Shown here piece by piece: positions 23,367 through 31,899 of a stretch of 44,606 nt of DNA. Made by a program: the position numbers and the translations under genes. This DNA is from Clostridia bacterium (lineage in GTDB: Bacteria > Bacillota > Clostridia > Oscillospirales > Butyricicoccaceae), in the NCBI GenBank assembly GCA_017455565.1, contig JAFSZV010000005.1, positions 1-44,606 of the forward strand, written 5' to 3'. How positions within the stretch are numbered: position 1 is the stretch's first letter; each line of letters starts with the position of its first letter. Below the pieces are notes generated by a model. It saw only the letters and a list, made by a program, of their open reading frames with translations. It was not told the origin of the DNA and searched no databases.

Positions 23367-23795
23367 TCACAGACATCCTCTGCGTTCGGCCTCTTCGATC
23401 AATTTGGGCTGGATCAACGGATACGTCCAGTTGTCCACAAGAGAATCGGTCAGAAGAATCATTTCGATCTCGCTGTGCAGTTCCCGTTCAAAGGTCAGAA
23501 TTTCTGCGGTGTAAAGCATTCCGAAGGTTTCCTCGCTGCTGCAATCGGTTCGCGCGGTCACCGAATAGACACACACCGGCCGGATGCGATAGGTGCGTGC
23601 GCCCGTTTCCTCCCGCAATTCCCGCTCGGCCGTGTCGGATATCCTCTCGCCGCGTTCTCTGTGGCCGCCCGGGATCTCATAAGTGTCCCGCGCCCGGTGC
23701 TTGCAAAACACCCATTGATTGTCCGCCCTTGCGATGATAACGGCATATTTCAAAAGGCCGTCCTCCACCGTATCGTAAAACTTCACTTCGACCAT
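23367..23795 (-). CDS. Nudix hydrolase
   Basis: This is a 142-residue Nudix protein that cleaves a nucleoside diphosphate linked to some moiety. The Nudix box is complete: GGHRERGERISDTAERELRE continuing into ETGA, with the metal-binding Glu residues in place. The frame is open to 24071, but the ATG at 23795 (MVEVKFYDTVEDG) has AGAAGGAG upstream, and the extension is out-of-family arginine-rich sequence antisense to the next gene. It lies in a same-strand run of S66 peptidase, methyltransferase, Nudix and recD2. The substrate is not evident; VFCKHRARDTYEIPGG is typical of poorly characterised family members. Confidence 0.92.
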   Translation of the reverse strand: MVEVKFYDTVEDGLLKYAVIIARADNQWVFCKHRARDTYEIPGGHRERGERISDTAERELREETGARTYRIRPVCVYSVTARTDCSSEETFGMLYTAEILTFERELHSEIEMILLTDSLVDNWTYPLIQPKLIEEAERRGCL

Positions 23796-23827
23796 TTTTT
23801 GACTCCTTCTCATGGGTTCCCTTCCAC

Positions 23828-24457
23828 TCATTCCGCGGGGGAGAGAATATACACGTCGGCGCAGAAGGAAATGGGAATGCAGTCCACGTCGTATTCCGGC
23901 AGGGCGGCTTCCAACTCGTCCCGCACCAGATAATATTCCTCGTCGTCCCACTTGTCTCCGTAGGCCTCCCGGCAGTTTTCCAGCCCCGCGCGTGTGGGGA
24001 AGGACACGTCGCCCAGAACGATCACGCCTTCCGGCGCGAGATGGGCGCGCAGCGCCCGCAGCAGCGCCCACTTCTCCTCGTCGGTAAGATGATGGATCGA
24101 ATAGGCTGCAAGGATGCAGTCATAGGTCTCGCCCGCCAGTTCCTCCGGCAGAGGCATCGCCAGCCTTCCGGGTACGAAGCGGGCATCCGGCGCGTTGACC
24201 GCAGCCTCGCTCAGCATGGCGCGGGAAAAATCCAGCCCGGTGACGGGATGCCCCGCCCGGGAGAGGCGGGCGGCCATCCGCCCCGTTCCACAGCCCAGAT
24301 CAAGCACCGAAGCGCCCTCCCGGGCGTGGACGATCTCGAAAATCTGATCCTGCAGCGCCCGATAGCCCGCAAAGGGATATTCTCCCGCCTCGTCACAGGC
24401 GATTACGTGGGCGTCGTAGTAGGGCTGCCACAGATCAAAAGTCGTTTCACTCTGCAT
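23828..24457 (-). CDS. Class I SAM-dependent methyltransferase
   Basis: This is a 209-residue Rossmann-fold methyltransferase. Motif I is VLDLGCGTGRMAARLSRAGH near residue 50, followed by the acidic residue in VTGLDFSRAML, motif IV YDCILAAYSIHHL and a post-motif strand GVIVLGDVSFPT. It resembles the YxxB-type small-molecule methyltransferases of Firmicutes; the acceptor is unknown. The ATG follows AAAGGAGATATTCCG. It is 17 nt downstream of the S66 peptidase gene, so cotranscription is likely. Confidence 0.9.
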   Translation of the reverse strand: MQSETTFDLWQPYYDAHVIACDEAGEYPFAGYRALQDQIFEIVHAREGASVLDLGCGTGRMAARLSRAGHPVTGLDFSRAMLSEAAVNAPDARFVPGRLAMPLPEELAGETYDCILAAYSIHHLTDEEKWALLRALRAHLAPEGVIVLGDVSFPTRAGLENCREAYGDKWDDEEYYLVRDELEAALPEYDVDCIPISFCADVYILSPAE

Positions 24458-24474
24458 ATCGGAATATCTCCTTT

Positions 24475-25479
24475 TTATATCAGTTTCATTTCCAGCGCGC
24501 CGCCGCCGTTCCGCGCTGTCACGCGGCCATATGCGCCGTTGATGAGCGTAAAGGTCGGCTTGACGTGGCCGATATCGGCGTTCCAGACGATCTTCGCCCC
24601 TTCGCCCAGCGCCCGGCGCAAAGCGGCGGGATACCCGTCAAAGAGCGAATACTCCGTGTTGGGAATGGCCGGACGGCCGAACAAAAAAGCCCGCGCCGTG
24701 CGGAACCAGCCCGCCTGCTTCATCCGCCACAGAGCGTAAAAGATCTGCTCGGGCGTCATGGAAAAGATGTCGAAATACCAGATCACGCCGTCGGCCGCAT
24801 AGCGCTTTGCAAAACCGCGTGCGTCCTCGAAGGGCGTGCCCAGCAAAACGCTTTCCAACACGTCGAGACAGCCGCCCAAAAGCCGCCCCTCGGCTTCAAA
24901 ATCGCCGTTGACCGCTTCCCACCGGACAGGCGCGGTGAGGGCATAGCTCCCGTCGGGGGTGTCGTCGGCAAAAAAGGGCTGATAGCGGTCAAAGCTGCGC
25001 TGCACCGGCGTTTCGCCCCGCAAAAAAGCGAGGCTGTTTTCCAGCGCGGGATGGAGGATCTCCATGGAAAAGCCCCCGGCATTTGGCCCGTAAATCGTGG
25101 CGATGTCCAGCCGGGTGGTGATGGAAAAGAGCAGCCCCGTGGGGTCGGAATAGCCCTGTACCCATTTGGGACGCGATCTCAGCGCGGCAAAGTCCACAAA
25201 AGGCAGACATTCGCACAAAAAATCCCCGCCGGTGGCACACAGCACCGCCGCGATCTGCGGATCGGAAAACAAAGCGTTGAGTTCGCTTCCCCGCTGCTCC
25301 GCAGGAGCGGAAGGCACGAAGGGCAGGCGCACGTCGGCGGTTTCTCGGATCTGCCAGCCCTGTTTTTTCAGCTGCTCCAGCGATAGCAGGTACGAGGGCA
25401 GCTTTTTTTCGTTGATGCCGCCGGAGGGGGCGGTGACGCCAATCAGGCTGCCGTTTTGCAAAAAATCGGGATAAATCAC
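24475..25479 (-). CDS. S66-family LD-carboxypeptidase-like protein
   Basis: This is a 334-residue protein of peptidase family S66 (LdcA/MccF). Those enzymes remove the terminal D-Ala from muropeptide tetrapeptides or cleave microcin C-type peptide-nucleotides. It has the N-terminal IGVTAPSGG strand, the nucleophile in WVQGYSDPTGLLF, the large-domain loop GRLLGGCLDVLESVLLGTPF and the final His in IGHVKPTFTLINGAYG. The position that usually carries the catalytic Glu reads WYFDIFSM, suggesting Asp or a shifted Glu. The GTG start follows GGAGG and overlaps the preceding stop codon by 4 nt (GTGA). No signal peptide is seen, so it acts in the cytosol. Confidence 0.88.
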   Translation of the reverse strand: MIYPDFLQNGSLIGVTAPSGGINEKKLPSYLLSLEQLKKQGWQIRETADVRLPFVPSAPAEQRGSELNALFSDPQIAAVLCATGGDFLCECLPFVDFAALRSRPKWVQGYSDPTGLLFSITTRLDIATIYGPNAGGFSMEILHPALENSLAFLRGETPVQRSFDRYQPFFADDTPDGSYALTAPVRWEAVNGDFEAEGRLLGGCLDVLESVLLGTPFEDARGFAKRYAADGVIWYFDIFSMTPEQIFYALWRMKQAGWFRTARAFLFGRPAIPNTEYSLFDGYPAALRRALGEGAKIVWNADIGHVKPTFTLINGAYGRVTARNGGGALEMKLI

Positions 25480-26000
25480 GGTGTTTCCTCCAAAAGGTTT
25501 CCCAAAAACCCATTCACCTGTCTTTGATTCTTCAGCAAAATATATTTTTCCGGGTATTTCTCCCGCAGCGCCCGGCGGCTCTCCCGCACGGCCGGCCTGC
25601 GCCCGTCCCGAAGGATCCAGCGGATAAAAGCGAGATCCACCTTCTCATCGCAGCCCTCACCCATATCGGGACGGGTCCTGCCCCGATTGGCAAGCCACCG
25701 CTTGAGCACCCGCACCAGACAGACGGCGCGGGAAAACTCCAGACAGACGATGAGATCGGCCTCGGCCATGCGGCGGTCATAGGCCATCTTGCGGTAGTTG
25801 CCGTCGATGACCCAGCCCTCCGGGTGGGCGTCCAGAAAGGTGCTGACAACGGCGTTTTCTTCTTCTCCGTCCCGCTCCTGCCAGCCGGGCAGCCAATGCA
25901 CGTTGTCCAGATGGAGCACGGGCAGCGCCCGCTTCTCCCCTATCCCGCGGGCAAGCGTGGATTTCCCGCTGCCGCTGTAACCAATCACGGCGATCTTCAT
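25476..26000 (-). CDS. FlaR-like P-loop nucleotide kinase family protein
   Basis: This is a 174-residue adenylate-kinase-like P-loop protein often annotated as DNA topology modulation protein FlaR. Walker A is GYSGSGKSTLARGIG at residues 7-21. Family marks follow: LHLDNVHWLPGWQERD, GWVIDGNYRKM and VCLEFSRAVCLVRVLKR. The true substrate of this family is not established. The ATG follows GGAGGG, and the stop codon overlaps the GTG start of the S66 peptidase gene, giving translational coupling. Confidence 0.88.
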   Translation of the reverse strand: MKIAVIGYSGSGKSTLARGIGEKRALPVLHLDNVHWLPGWQERDGEEENAVVSTFLDAHPEGWVIDGNYRKMAYDRRMAEADLIVCLEFSRAVCLVRVLKRWLANRGRTRPDMGEGCDEKVDLAFIRWILRDGRRPAVRESRRALREKYPEKYILLKNQRQVNGFLGNLLEETP

Positions 26001-26017
26001 AAATCATTCCCTCCGAT

Positions 26018-26044
26018 AAAGGTTCCGCCCCTTTTCAGGGGCGG
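26018..26044 (-). terminator. Terminator-like hairpin after cysS
   Basis: CCGCCCC (26038-26044 side) pairs with GGGGCGG around TGAAAA and is followed by AACCTTT on the minus strand. The T-tract is weak, so some read-through into the FlaR-like gene is likely. Confidence 0.55.
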
Positions 26045-26061
26045 GGAAAAGGTTTCTCTGT

Positions 26062-27525
26062 TCAGATCCGTTTCCATTTGGCGCCGCCGGGCACATCGGT
26101 GATCTCGATGCCCCGGGCCTTCAGCTCGTCGCGGATGCGGTCGGCCTCGGCGAAGTTTTTGGCTTTTTTCGCGTCGAATCGGGCGCGGATGCGCGCCTCG
26201 ATCTCGGGATCGGGGTCGCAGCCCTCAGCGGCCACGGTATAGCCCCCAGCCTGCGCCGCAGTCTGGGCGGCGGTCTTGCTCAGTTCCGTCCTCTTTTTTG
26301 CGGCGGCAGTCAGCAGATCCAATCCCAAAACGGTGTCAAACTCGCCCAAAACGGCCAGCTTGGTGCGGTCGTCGGTTTTGTATTTCAGCACGTCGTACAG
26401 GCAGGTAATCGCCAGCGACGTGTTCAGGTCGTTGTCCAGCGCCTCGCGGAATCTGGCCCGCAGCGCGGCAATTGCCGCCTCGTCCAGCGCGCCGCCGCCG
26501 TCCTGCAGCGCAGCGATACGAGCGATGAGCTTGTTGTAGGTGACCACGGCATTGTCCAGCCCTTCCCAGGTAAAGACCAGATTGCGCCGGTAGTGGCTCT
26601 GGAGGCAGAACAGGCGGTAGGCCATGGGATCGTAGCCCTTATCAACCAGCACCGAAAGGGTCAGGAACACGCCCTTGGACTTGGACATTTTGCCCGAGGC
26701 GTCGTTGAGATGGAGTACATGGAACCAGAAATTGCACCACCTGTGCCCCAGATAGGCTTCGCTCTGGGCGATCTCGTTAGTGTGGTGAGGGAAGGCGTTG
26801 TCGATGCCGCCGCAGTGGATGTCCAGATACTCGCCGCAATGCTTCATGGAGATGCAGGAGCACTCGATGTGCCAGCCGGGATAGCCCACGCCCCAGGGCG
26901 AATCCCACTTGAGCGCCTGATCCTCAAATTTGGATTTGGTAAACCACAAAACGAAATCGTTCTTGTTGCGCTTGTTGGCGTCTTCCTCCACGCCCTCCCG
27001 GACGCCCACCATCAGATCTTCTTCCTCGTGCTTGTTGAAAACGTAATACTCCTTCAGTTTGGAGGTGTCAAAATAGACGTTGCCCCCCGCCTGATAAGCG
27101 TATCCCTTCTCCAGCAGCACTTCGATCATATGGATGAACTCCGGGATGCAGCCGGTGGCGGGCTCGATCCGGTCGGGAATGCGGATATTGAGCCTGCGGC
27201 AGTCGTCAAAAAAGGCGTCGGTATAAAATTGGGCGATCTCCATTACCGTCTTGTGCTCGCGCCGGGCGCCGCTGAGCATCTTGTCCTCGCCGGTGTCGGC
27301 GTCGGAGGACAGGTGGCCCACGTCTGTGATGTTCATCACCCGCAGCACGTCGTAGCCCAGATAGCGCAGGTATTTGTCCAGCACGTCCTCCATCATATAG
27401 GTGCGGAGGTTGCCGATGTGGGCATAATGATAAACCGTGGGCCCGCAGGTATAGAGCTTGACCCTGCCGGGCTCGTTGGTGAAAAATTCTTCCTTGTCGT
27501 GTGTCAGCGAATTATACAGCAGCAT
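26062..27525 (-). CDS. cysS: Cysteinyl-tRNA synthetase
   Basis: This 487-residue class I synthetase charges tRNA-Cys. It has the Cys-containing zinc/HIGH segment CGPTVYHYAHIGNLRTYM (HIGH as HIGN), the zinc ligands in WHIECSCISMKHCGEY, HCGGIDNAFPHHTNEIAQSEA and GKMSKSKGVFLT (KMSKS). The C-terminal anticodon-binding helices end with IRDELKARGIEITDVPGGAKWKR. The ATG lies behind AAAAGGAAAG and 3 nt after the pgsA stop codon. It is the last gene of the recA-recX-rimO-pgsA-cysS run. I see no T-box leader, as expected inside an operon. Confidence 0.97.
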   Translation of the reverse strand: MLLYNSLTHDKEEFFTNEPGRVKLYTCGPTVYHYAHIGNLRTYMMEDVLDKYLRYLGYDVLRVMNITDVGHLSSDADTGEDKMLSGARREHKTVMEIAQFYTDAFFDDCRRLNIRIPDRIEPATGCIPEFIHMIEVLLEKGYAYQAGGNVYFDTSKLKEYYVFNKHEEEDLMVGVREGVEEDANKRNKNDFVLWFTKSKFEDQALKWDSPWGVGYPGWHIECSCISMKHCGEYLDIHCGGIDNAFPHHTNEIAQSEAYLGHRWCNFWFHVLHLNDASGKMSKSKGVFLTLSVLVDKGYDPMAYRLFCLQSHYRRNLVFTWEGLDNAVVTYNKLIARIAALQDGGGALDEAAIAALRARFREALDNDLNTSLAITCLYDVLKYKTDDRTKLAVLGEFDTVLGLDLLTAAAKKRTELSKTAAQTAAQAGGYTVAAEGCDPDPEIEARIRARFDAKKAKNFAEADRIRDELKARGIEITDVPGGAKWKRI

Positions 27526-27528
27526 AGC

Positions 27529-28092
27529 TTACTTTCCTTTTCCTTTCTGGGTGAAGCCGTCTTTGACCACATCGAGATTGTCGATGACATAGGTGGCGCC
27601 CGAGATGGCGGTGATGATCACCGTCAGCCAAATAAGCATCGTCTGCAGCGAGACCGGCCCCAGCATCACGGGATCCAGCCGCAAAAGCAGGAAAATCAGG
27701 GTAATCATGGTGATCATGGTCTTTGCTTTGCCCCAATAATTGGCGGCGATGACGCGCCCGTCGGCGGCCGCCACCATCCGCAGCGAAGAAACCAGAAATT
27801 CCCGGCCCAGAATGATGGCCACCATCCACGCGGCAATGGTGCCGTCTTCCACAAAGATCAGCAGCGCCGCCATCACCAGCAGCTTGTCGGCCACGGGGTC
27901 CATAAATTTGCCGAAGTTGGTCACCTGGTTCCATGCGCGGGCCAGCTTTCCGTCCACAAAATCGGTGATACAGGCCACCACATAAACGATCAGGGCCGCC
28001 AAATCACAGCCCGGCGTGTGGCGATAGGCCAGCACCATGAACACAGGGATGAGCAGCACCCGCAGACAGGTAAGGATATTGGGGATCGTCAT
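27529..28092 (-). CDS. pgsA: CDP-diacylglycerol-glycerol-3-phosphate 3-phosphatidyltransferase
   Basis: PgsA makes phosphatidylglycerol phosphate from CDP-diacylglycerol in the membrane. The CDP-alcohol phosphotransferase signature D-x2-D-G-x2-A-R-x8-G-x3-D-x3-D is complete in DFVDGKLAR and GKFMDPVADK. It is 187 residues long with several membrane helices, the normal size. It sits 18 nt behind rimO and 3 nt before cysS in the same transcription unit, a common clostridial arrangement. Confidence 0.94.
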   Translation of the reverse strand: MTIPNILTCLRVLLIPVFMVLAYRHTPGCDLAALIVYVVACITDFVDGKLARAWNQVTNFGKFMDPVADKLLVMAALLIFVEDGTIAAWMVAIILGREFLVSSLRMVAAADGRVIAANYWGKAKTMITMITLIFLLLRLDPVMLGPVSLQTMLIWLTVIITAISGATYVIDNLDVVKDGFTQKGKGK

Positions 28093-28110
28093 ACAAAAAC
28101 CTCCTGAAAA

Positions 28111-29448
28111 TCATGCGTCCGAAAGCGCGCGGCCGTAAAGGTCGCAGCCCTCGGCATATTCCACCCGCACGGAAACGAAATCTCCCTCGCGCGCGGCGTC
28201 ACTCTCAAAATAAACCGTTCCGTCGATGTCCACGGAATCCATATAGCTCCGGCCAAAACAGCCGTCCTCGTCCCGCCCGCAGCACAGAATCTCCAGCGTG
28301 CGACCGATCTGCTTCTGGGAAAAGGTGTCCATGATCTGTTCCTGCAGGGCATAGATCTCGGCCCGGCGGCGTTCCTTGACCTCATCAGGAATTTGATCGG
28401 GCAGGGCGGCGGCCACGGTGCCCTCCTCCTGAGAATAACAGAAAACGCCTACCCGTTCAAGCCGGTATTCTTCTAAAAATTCATAAAGCTCCCGATATTC
28501 CGCCTCGGTCTCGCCGGGAAAGCCCACGATCAGGCTGGTGCGGATGACGGCGTCGGGCATCATCGCCCGCAGCCGGGCAATGCGCTCGCGGATGAGCGCG
28601 CCGCTGCCCCGCCGGTTCATGGCCTTGAGGATCCGGTCGCTGACGTGCTGGATGGGGATGTCGAAATAGTGCAGGATCTTGCGGCTGGCGGCGATGACCT
28701 CCAGCAGCTCGTCGTCCATCTCGTCGGGATACAGATAGTGCAGGCGGATCCAGCGAAGGCCCTCGATGCGCTCCAGCCGGCGCAAAAGCTCGGCCAGGCT
28801 GCATTTGCCGTAAAGGTCCAGCCCGTAGCGGGTGATGTCCTGCGCCACCACCAGAAGCTCCCGCGTCCCCGCCGCCGCCAGTCGGCGCGCCTCGGCCTCC
28901 AGCTCCTCCATGGGCACCGAGCGGAAGCGGCCGCGGATCCTGGGGATGACGCAGAAGGAGCAGCAGTTGTCGCAGCCCTCGGCGATGCGGAGATAGGCGG
29001 AATAGCCCGGTGTCAGCAGCACCCGCGGACCTGTGAGCAGGCTGTTTTCCCGCGGGCCGAAATACGCGCCGTGTACCTGCCCGCCCAGCGCGCCGCGCAC
29101 CGCCTCCACGATGCTGTCGTAGCTGCCGGTGCCAAGGGCGGCGTCCACCTCGGGCAGCTCGGTGAAAAACTCGCCCTGATACCGCTGGGTCAGGCAGCCG
29201 GTGACGATGAGCGCCCGGACGCGCCCCTGCTTCTTCAGCTCCGCCAGCTCCAAAATGGCTTCGATGGCCTCGCTTTTGGCGCTGTCGATAAAGCCGCAGG
29301 TATTGACGATGGCGGCGTCGGCCCCGTCGGGGCTGTCGCAGATCTCCATGCCCGCCGCCTGAAGACGTCCCAGCATCAGTTCGGAATTCACCAGATTTTT
29401 GGCGCATCCCAGAGAAAGAAGATAAATTTTCGTGCTTGTTTCCTTCAT
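28111..29448 (-). CDS. rimO: Ribosomal protein S12 methylthiotransferase RimO
   Basis: This is a 445-residue radical SAM enzyme that adds a methylthio group to Asp of ribosomal protein S12. The N-terminal UPF0004 domain has LLSLGCAKNLVNSELM, VNTCGFIDSAKSEAI and VTGCLTQRY with its three cluster cysteines. The radical SAM cluster is CDNCCSFCVIPRIRG. RimO-type motifs LHYLYPDEM, YFDIPIQHVSDRIL and SLIVGFPGETEAEY follow, then a C-terminal TRAM domain. The ATG at 29448 follows GGGAG; the longer open frame to 29526 lacks a site. A CCCCGC/GCGGGG hairpin in the 34-nt recX-rimO gap could affect its translation. Confidence 0.95.
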   Translation of the reverse strand: MKETSTKIYLLSLGCAKNLVNSELMLGRLQAAGMEICDSPDGADAAIVNTCGFIDSAKSEAIEAILELAELKKQGRVRALIVTGCLTQRYQGEFFTELPEVDAALGTGSYDSIVEAVRGALGGQVHGAYFGPRENSLLTGPRVLLTPGYSAYLRIAEGCDNCCSFCVIPRIRGRFRSVPMEELEAEARRLAAAGTRELLVVAQDITRYGLDLYGKCSLAELLRRLERIEGLRWIRLHYLYPDEMDDELLEVIAASRKILHYFDIPIQHVSDRILKAMNRRGSGALIRERIARLRAMMPDAVIRTSLIVGFPGETEAEYRELYEFLEEYRLERVGVFCYSQEEGTVAAALPDQIPDEVKERRRAEIYALQEQIMDTFSQKQIGRTLEILCCGRDEDGCFGRSYMDSVDIDGTVYFESDAAREGDFVSVRVEYAEGCDLYGRALSDA

Positions 29449-29482
29449 AATCGCTCCCGCCCCCGCAAAAGCGGGGTTCTTT

Positions 29483-29965
29483 TTATTCAATCCGGTCGTC
29501 GTCCCCGTCCTCCGCCATGGCGGCATAATCCCGCAGGACGGCGCGGATCTCTTCCCAGGAAAAGCCCCGGCGAAACAGACTGTCGGCCGTCCGCTTCAAG
29601 GTCTTCCGGTCTGGAATCTGCCCCTCGAGCTTCGCCGCGGCAAGGATTCGCAGGCGGCTCTCATCGGGGACGTACTCCGCCATCACGGCTTCTATGTCCT
29701 CCGGCTCCAGGTTCTTTTCCCGCAGAGCCATGCGGATGCGGCGCGCTCCATAGCCCCGCGCCGCAAGATCCCGCAGCAGCGCTTTGCCGTATTCGAAGTC
29801 GTTGAGATAATCCAGTTCCCGCAACCGCGCCACGGCATACGCTGCGGCCTCCTCCGGCACGCCCTTTTCCAGCAGGCGGTCATACAACGCCTGCCGACTG
29901 CGGTTCCGGTATTGCAGAATATGGGCCGCTGTTTCCAGCGCCGCCTGCTTCACGCGTTCATCCAT
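29483..29965 (-). CDS. recX: RecA regulator RecX
   Basis: This is a 160-residue RecX with the all-helical three-repeat fold: AAHILQYRNRSRQALYDRLLEKG, LNDFEYGKALLRDLAARGYG, RRIRMALREKNL and TLKRTADSLFRRGFSWEEIRAVL. RecX binds RecA filaments and limits recombination. The frame continues up to the recA stop codon, but the ATG at 29965 follows GGAGGAGCT and gives the normal N-terminus. It lies 35 nt after recA, so it should share the SOS promoter. Confidence 0.93.
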   Translation of the reverse strand: MDERVKQAALETAAHILQYRNRSRQALYDRLLEKGVPEEAAAYAVARLRELDYLNDFEYGKALLRDLAARGYGARRIRMALREKNLEPEDIEAVMAEYVPDESRLRILAAAKLEGQIPDRKTLKRTADSLFRRGFSWEEIRAVLRDYAAMAEDGDDDRIE

Positions 29966-30000
29966 AGCTCCTCCGGCGACCCGGCGGGTCATCCATTCGC

Positions 30001-31104
30001 TCAATCGTCGTCTTCAAAATCGTCGGCAAAGACCTCCACGCTGCCCTTTGCGGCGCGGGGCGCGGTCTTGCCTTCGGCGGATTTCGCGGACATGGCGGCG
30101 GGGGCAGCGGCGGCAGCGGGTTCCTTGCCCGTCAGTTTTTCTACGATGGCCGCCTCGATCTTCTCGGCCGCCTCGGGATGCTCTTTGAAATACTGTTTGG
30201 CGGCGTCGCGGCCCTGTCCCAGACGCTCATCGTCCCGGTAGAACCAAGCCCCCGATTTCTGCAAAAAGCCGAATTTCACGCCCATATCCACCAGCTCGCC
30301 TAACTTGGAGATGCCCTCGCCGTACATGATGTCGAACTCAGCCTCCTTAAAGGGGGGCGCGATCTTGTTCTTGACCACCTTGGCCCGCACCCGGTTGCCC
30401 ACGGGGGTGGCGCCGTTTTTCAGCGTCTCGGTGCGACGGATCTCGATGCGGACGCTGGAATAAAACTTCAGCGCCCGGCCGCCGGTGGTGGTTTCGGGAT
30501 TGCCATACATCACGCCGATCTTTTCCCGGAGCTGGTTGATAAAGATGACCACGCAGTTGCTCTTGGAAATGGCGCCCGCCAGTTTTCGCAAGGCCTGGCT
30601 CATCAGGCGAGCCTGCAAACCCACGAAGCTGTCGCCCATCTCGCCCTCGATCTCGGCCTTGGGCACCAGCGCGGCCACGCTGTCCACCACCAGCACGTCG
30701 ATGGCGCCGGAGCGCACCAGCGCCTCGGCGATTTCAAGCGCCTGCTCGCCGGTATCGGGCTGCGAAACCAGCAGACTGTCGGTATCCACCCCCAGCGCCT
30801 TGGCATAGACGGGGTCCAGCGCGTGTTCCGCGTCGATAAAGGCGGCCTCACCGCCCTTTTTCTGGGCTGCGGCCACCACATGCAGGGCCAGCGTGGTTTT
30901 GCCGGAGGATTCCGGGCCGTAAATCTCGATGATGCGCCCCCGGGGGACGCCGCCGATGCCCAGCGCCACGTCCAGCGAGATCGAGCCGGTGGAGATGGCC
31001 TCCACCTGCATGGCGGCGTTTTCGCCCAGGCGCATCACCGTGCCCTTGCCGTATTGCTTTTCCAACTGCTGCAAAGCGGTTTCCAATGCTTTTTGTTTAT
31101 CCAT
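30001..31104 (-). CDS. recA: Recombinase RecA
   Basis: RecA is the strand-exchange recombinase and SOS co-protease. The 367 residues include Walker [39 protein letters not shown], the DNA loops L1 and L2 around [30 protein letters not shown], and a C-terminal acidic tail ([11 protein letters not shown]) preceded by a low-complexity Ala-rich stretch. The ATG follows GAGGTG. A promoter with an overlapping LexA box sits directly upstream. It heads the recX-rimO-pgsA-cysS run. Confidence 0.97.
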   Translation of the reverse strand: MDKQKALETALQQLEKQYGKGTVMRLGENAAMQVEAISTGSISLDVALGIGGVPRGRIIEIYGPESSGKTTLALHVVAAAQKKGGEAAFIDAEHALDPVYAKALGVDTDSLLVSQPDTGEQALEIAEALVRSGAIDVLVVDSVAALVPKAEIEGEMGDSFVGLQARLMSQALRKLAGAISKSNCVVIFINQLREKIGVMYGNPETTTGGRALKFYSSVRIEIRRTETLKNGATPVGNRVRAKVVKNKIAPPFKEAEFDIMYGEGISKLGELVDMGVKFGFLQKSGAWFYRDDERLGQGRDAAKQYFKEHPEAAEKIEAAIVEKLTGKEPAAAAAPAAMSAKSAEGKTAPRAAKGSVEVFADDFEDDD

Positions 31105-31142
31105 ATGACACCTCGTTCTAAAATGAAAATATTTACCTCGTT

Positions 31143-31171
31143 ATTCTACCATACCCTCTTAAAAAATGCAA
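31143..31171 (-). promoter_or_regulatory. Sigma-A promoter of recA
   Basis: TTGCAT (31166-31171), 17 bp, TAGAAT (31143-31148). The -35 overlaps the LexA box. Confidence 0.83.
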
Positions 31172-31181
31172 CATTTGTTCG
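31168..31181 (-). promoter_or_regulatory. LexA (SOS) box of recA
   Basis: CGAACAAATGTTGC matches the Gram-positive LexA/DinR consensus CGAACnnnnGTTYG in all but the last two positions. It overlaps the recA -35 element and begins 5 nt after the stop codon of the restriction gene. Confidence 0.8.
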
Positions 31182-31185
31182 ATTT

Positions 31186-31899
31186 TTAAAAGACATAATA
31201 CCGAAAAGTTGTTTCAGCTATTTCTTTCATAATGGCAGTCATTTCTTCCACCGTCCAAACTCTCTCTCGAAAATACATGGACACCGGAGCGTAGGCGTTG
31301 TGGTCGGCGCTGCCATCCCGTTTAAACACATATGTTCGATTGAGAGGATAGAACTCGTTGAGCATACTAACTTTTGAAAGGACGGTTTTTTCTTCTGGAG
31401 CAAAATCACAGCCCCAACCAAAGCAAACAAAAGGAGTAACTTTGTCATGATTCATCATGGCACGAATACCGGTAAGGTTTTTTCCCAGCCGCTCGATGGC
31501 ATTACCTACTGCCTGACGTTTTTTTCCTTCTTTCTCTCTTGCATCATTAGTGCCTTGACGTTTTATTTCAGCAAAAAGCAAAGGAAGTTTTTCTCCACTT
31601 TCTCTTCGCATCAGAAACAGCACACCTCCATCGGGAACAATCTCCCGATCAATATAATCATAATCAAATTCCATCCGATTTCCTCGGCGCTTAATATGTG
31701 CAAGCATATCTTCTACTCGCAAAGTCTTTTCAAAAATCAGTTCATAAACAGAATATTCCTTTTCAAAATCAAATCTTTCTCTCAAATAGAGAATCACATT
31801 TTCCATAGCTCGATAAACAGCCTTGTCATCCAACTTGGATTTTTCATTTTTCGGTTTATGTTGCGCAATTCTTCTGCGAAGGTCATCTGACTGACTCAT
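31186..31899 (-). CDS. EcoRI-family type II restriction endonuclease
   Basis: This is a 237-residue nuclease related to EcoRI (277 residues). The PD-(D/E)xK core is intact: IVPDGG with Asp90 and FAEIKRQG with Glu111 and Lys113, nearly the numbering and spacing of EcoRI Asp91, Glu111 and Lys113. The EcoRI recognition segment GNAIER is conserved (residues 132-137), followed by KNLTGIRAMM and VTPFVCFGWGCDFA. Recognition of an AATT-centred site such as GAATTC is therefore predicted. The start overlaps the methylase stop codon by 4 nt (ATGA), so it is coupled to the methylase. It is strikingly AT-rich: 266 G+C in 660 bases over 31201-31860, about 40%, against roughly 60% around it. That points to recent acquisition. 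Confidence 0.9.
   Translation of the reverse strand: MSQSDDLRRRIAQHKPKNEKSKLDDKAVYRAMENVILYLRERFDFEKEYSVYELIFEKTLRVEDMLAHIKRRGNRMEFDYDYIDREIVPDGGVLFLMRRESGEKLPLLFAEIKRQGTNDAREKEGKKRQAVGNAIERLGKNLTGIRAMMNHDKVTPFVCFGWGCDFAPEEKTVLSKVSMLNEFYPLNRTYVFKRDGSADHNAYAPVSMYFRERVWTVEEMTAIMKEIAETTFRYYVF

Noticed and set aside
27526..27700. Possible T-box leader for cysS
   Set aside because: cysS starts 3 nt after pgsA; there is no leader.
6840..29389. Avoidance of GAATTC as a sign of long EcoRI-type restriction
   Set aside because: Three sites were found by eye (6840, 11416, 29384) against roughly six expected at this GC; the difference is too small to mean anything.
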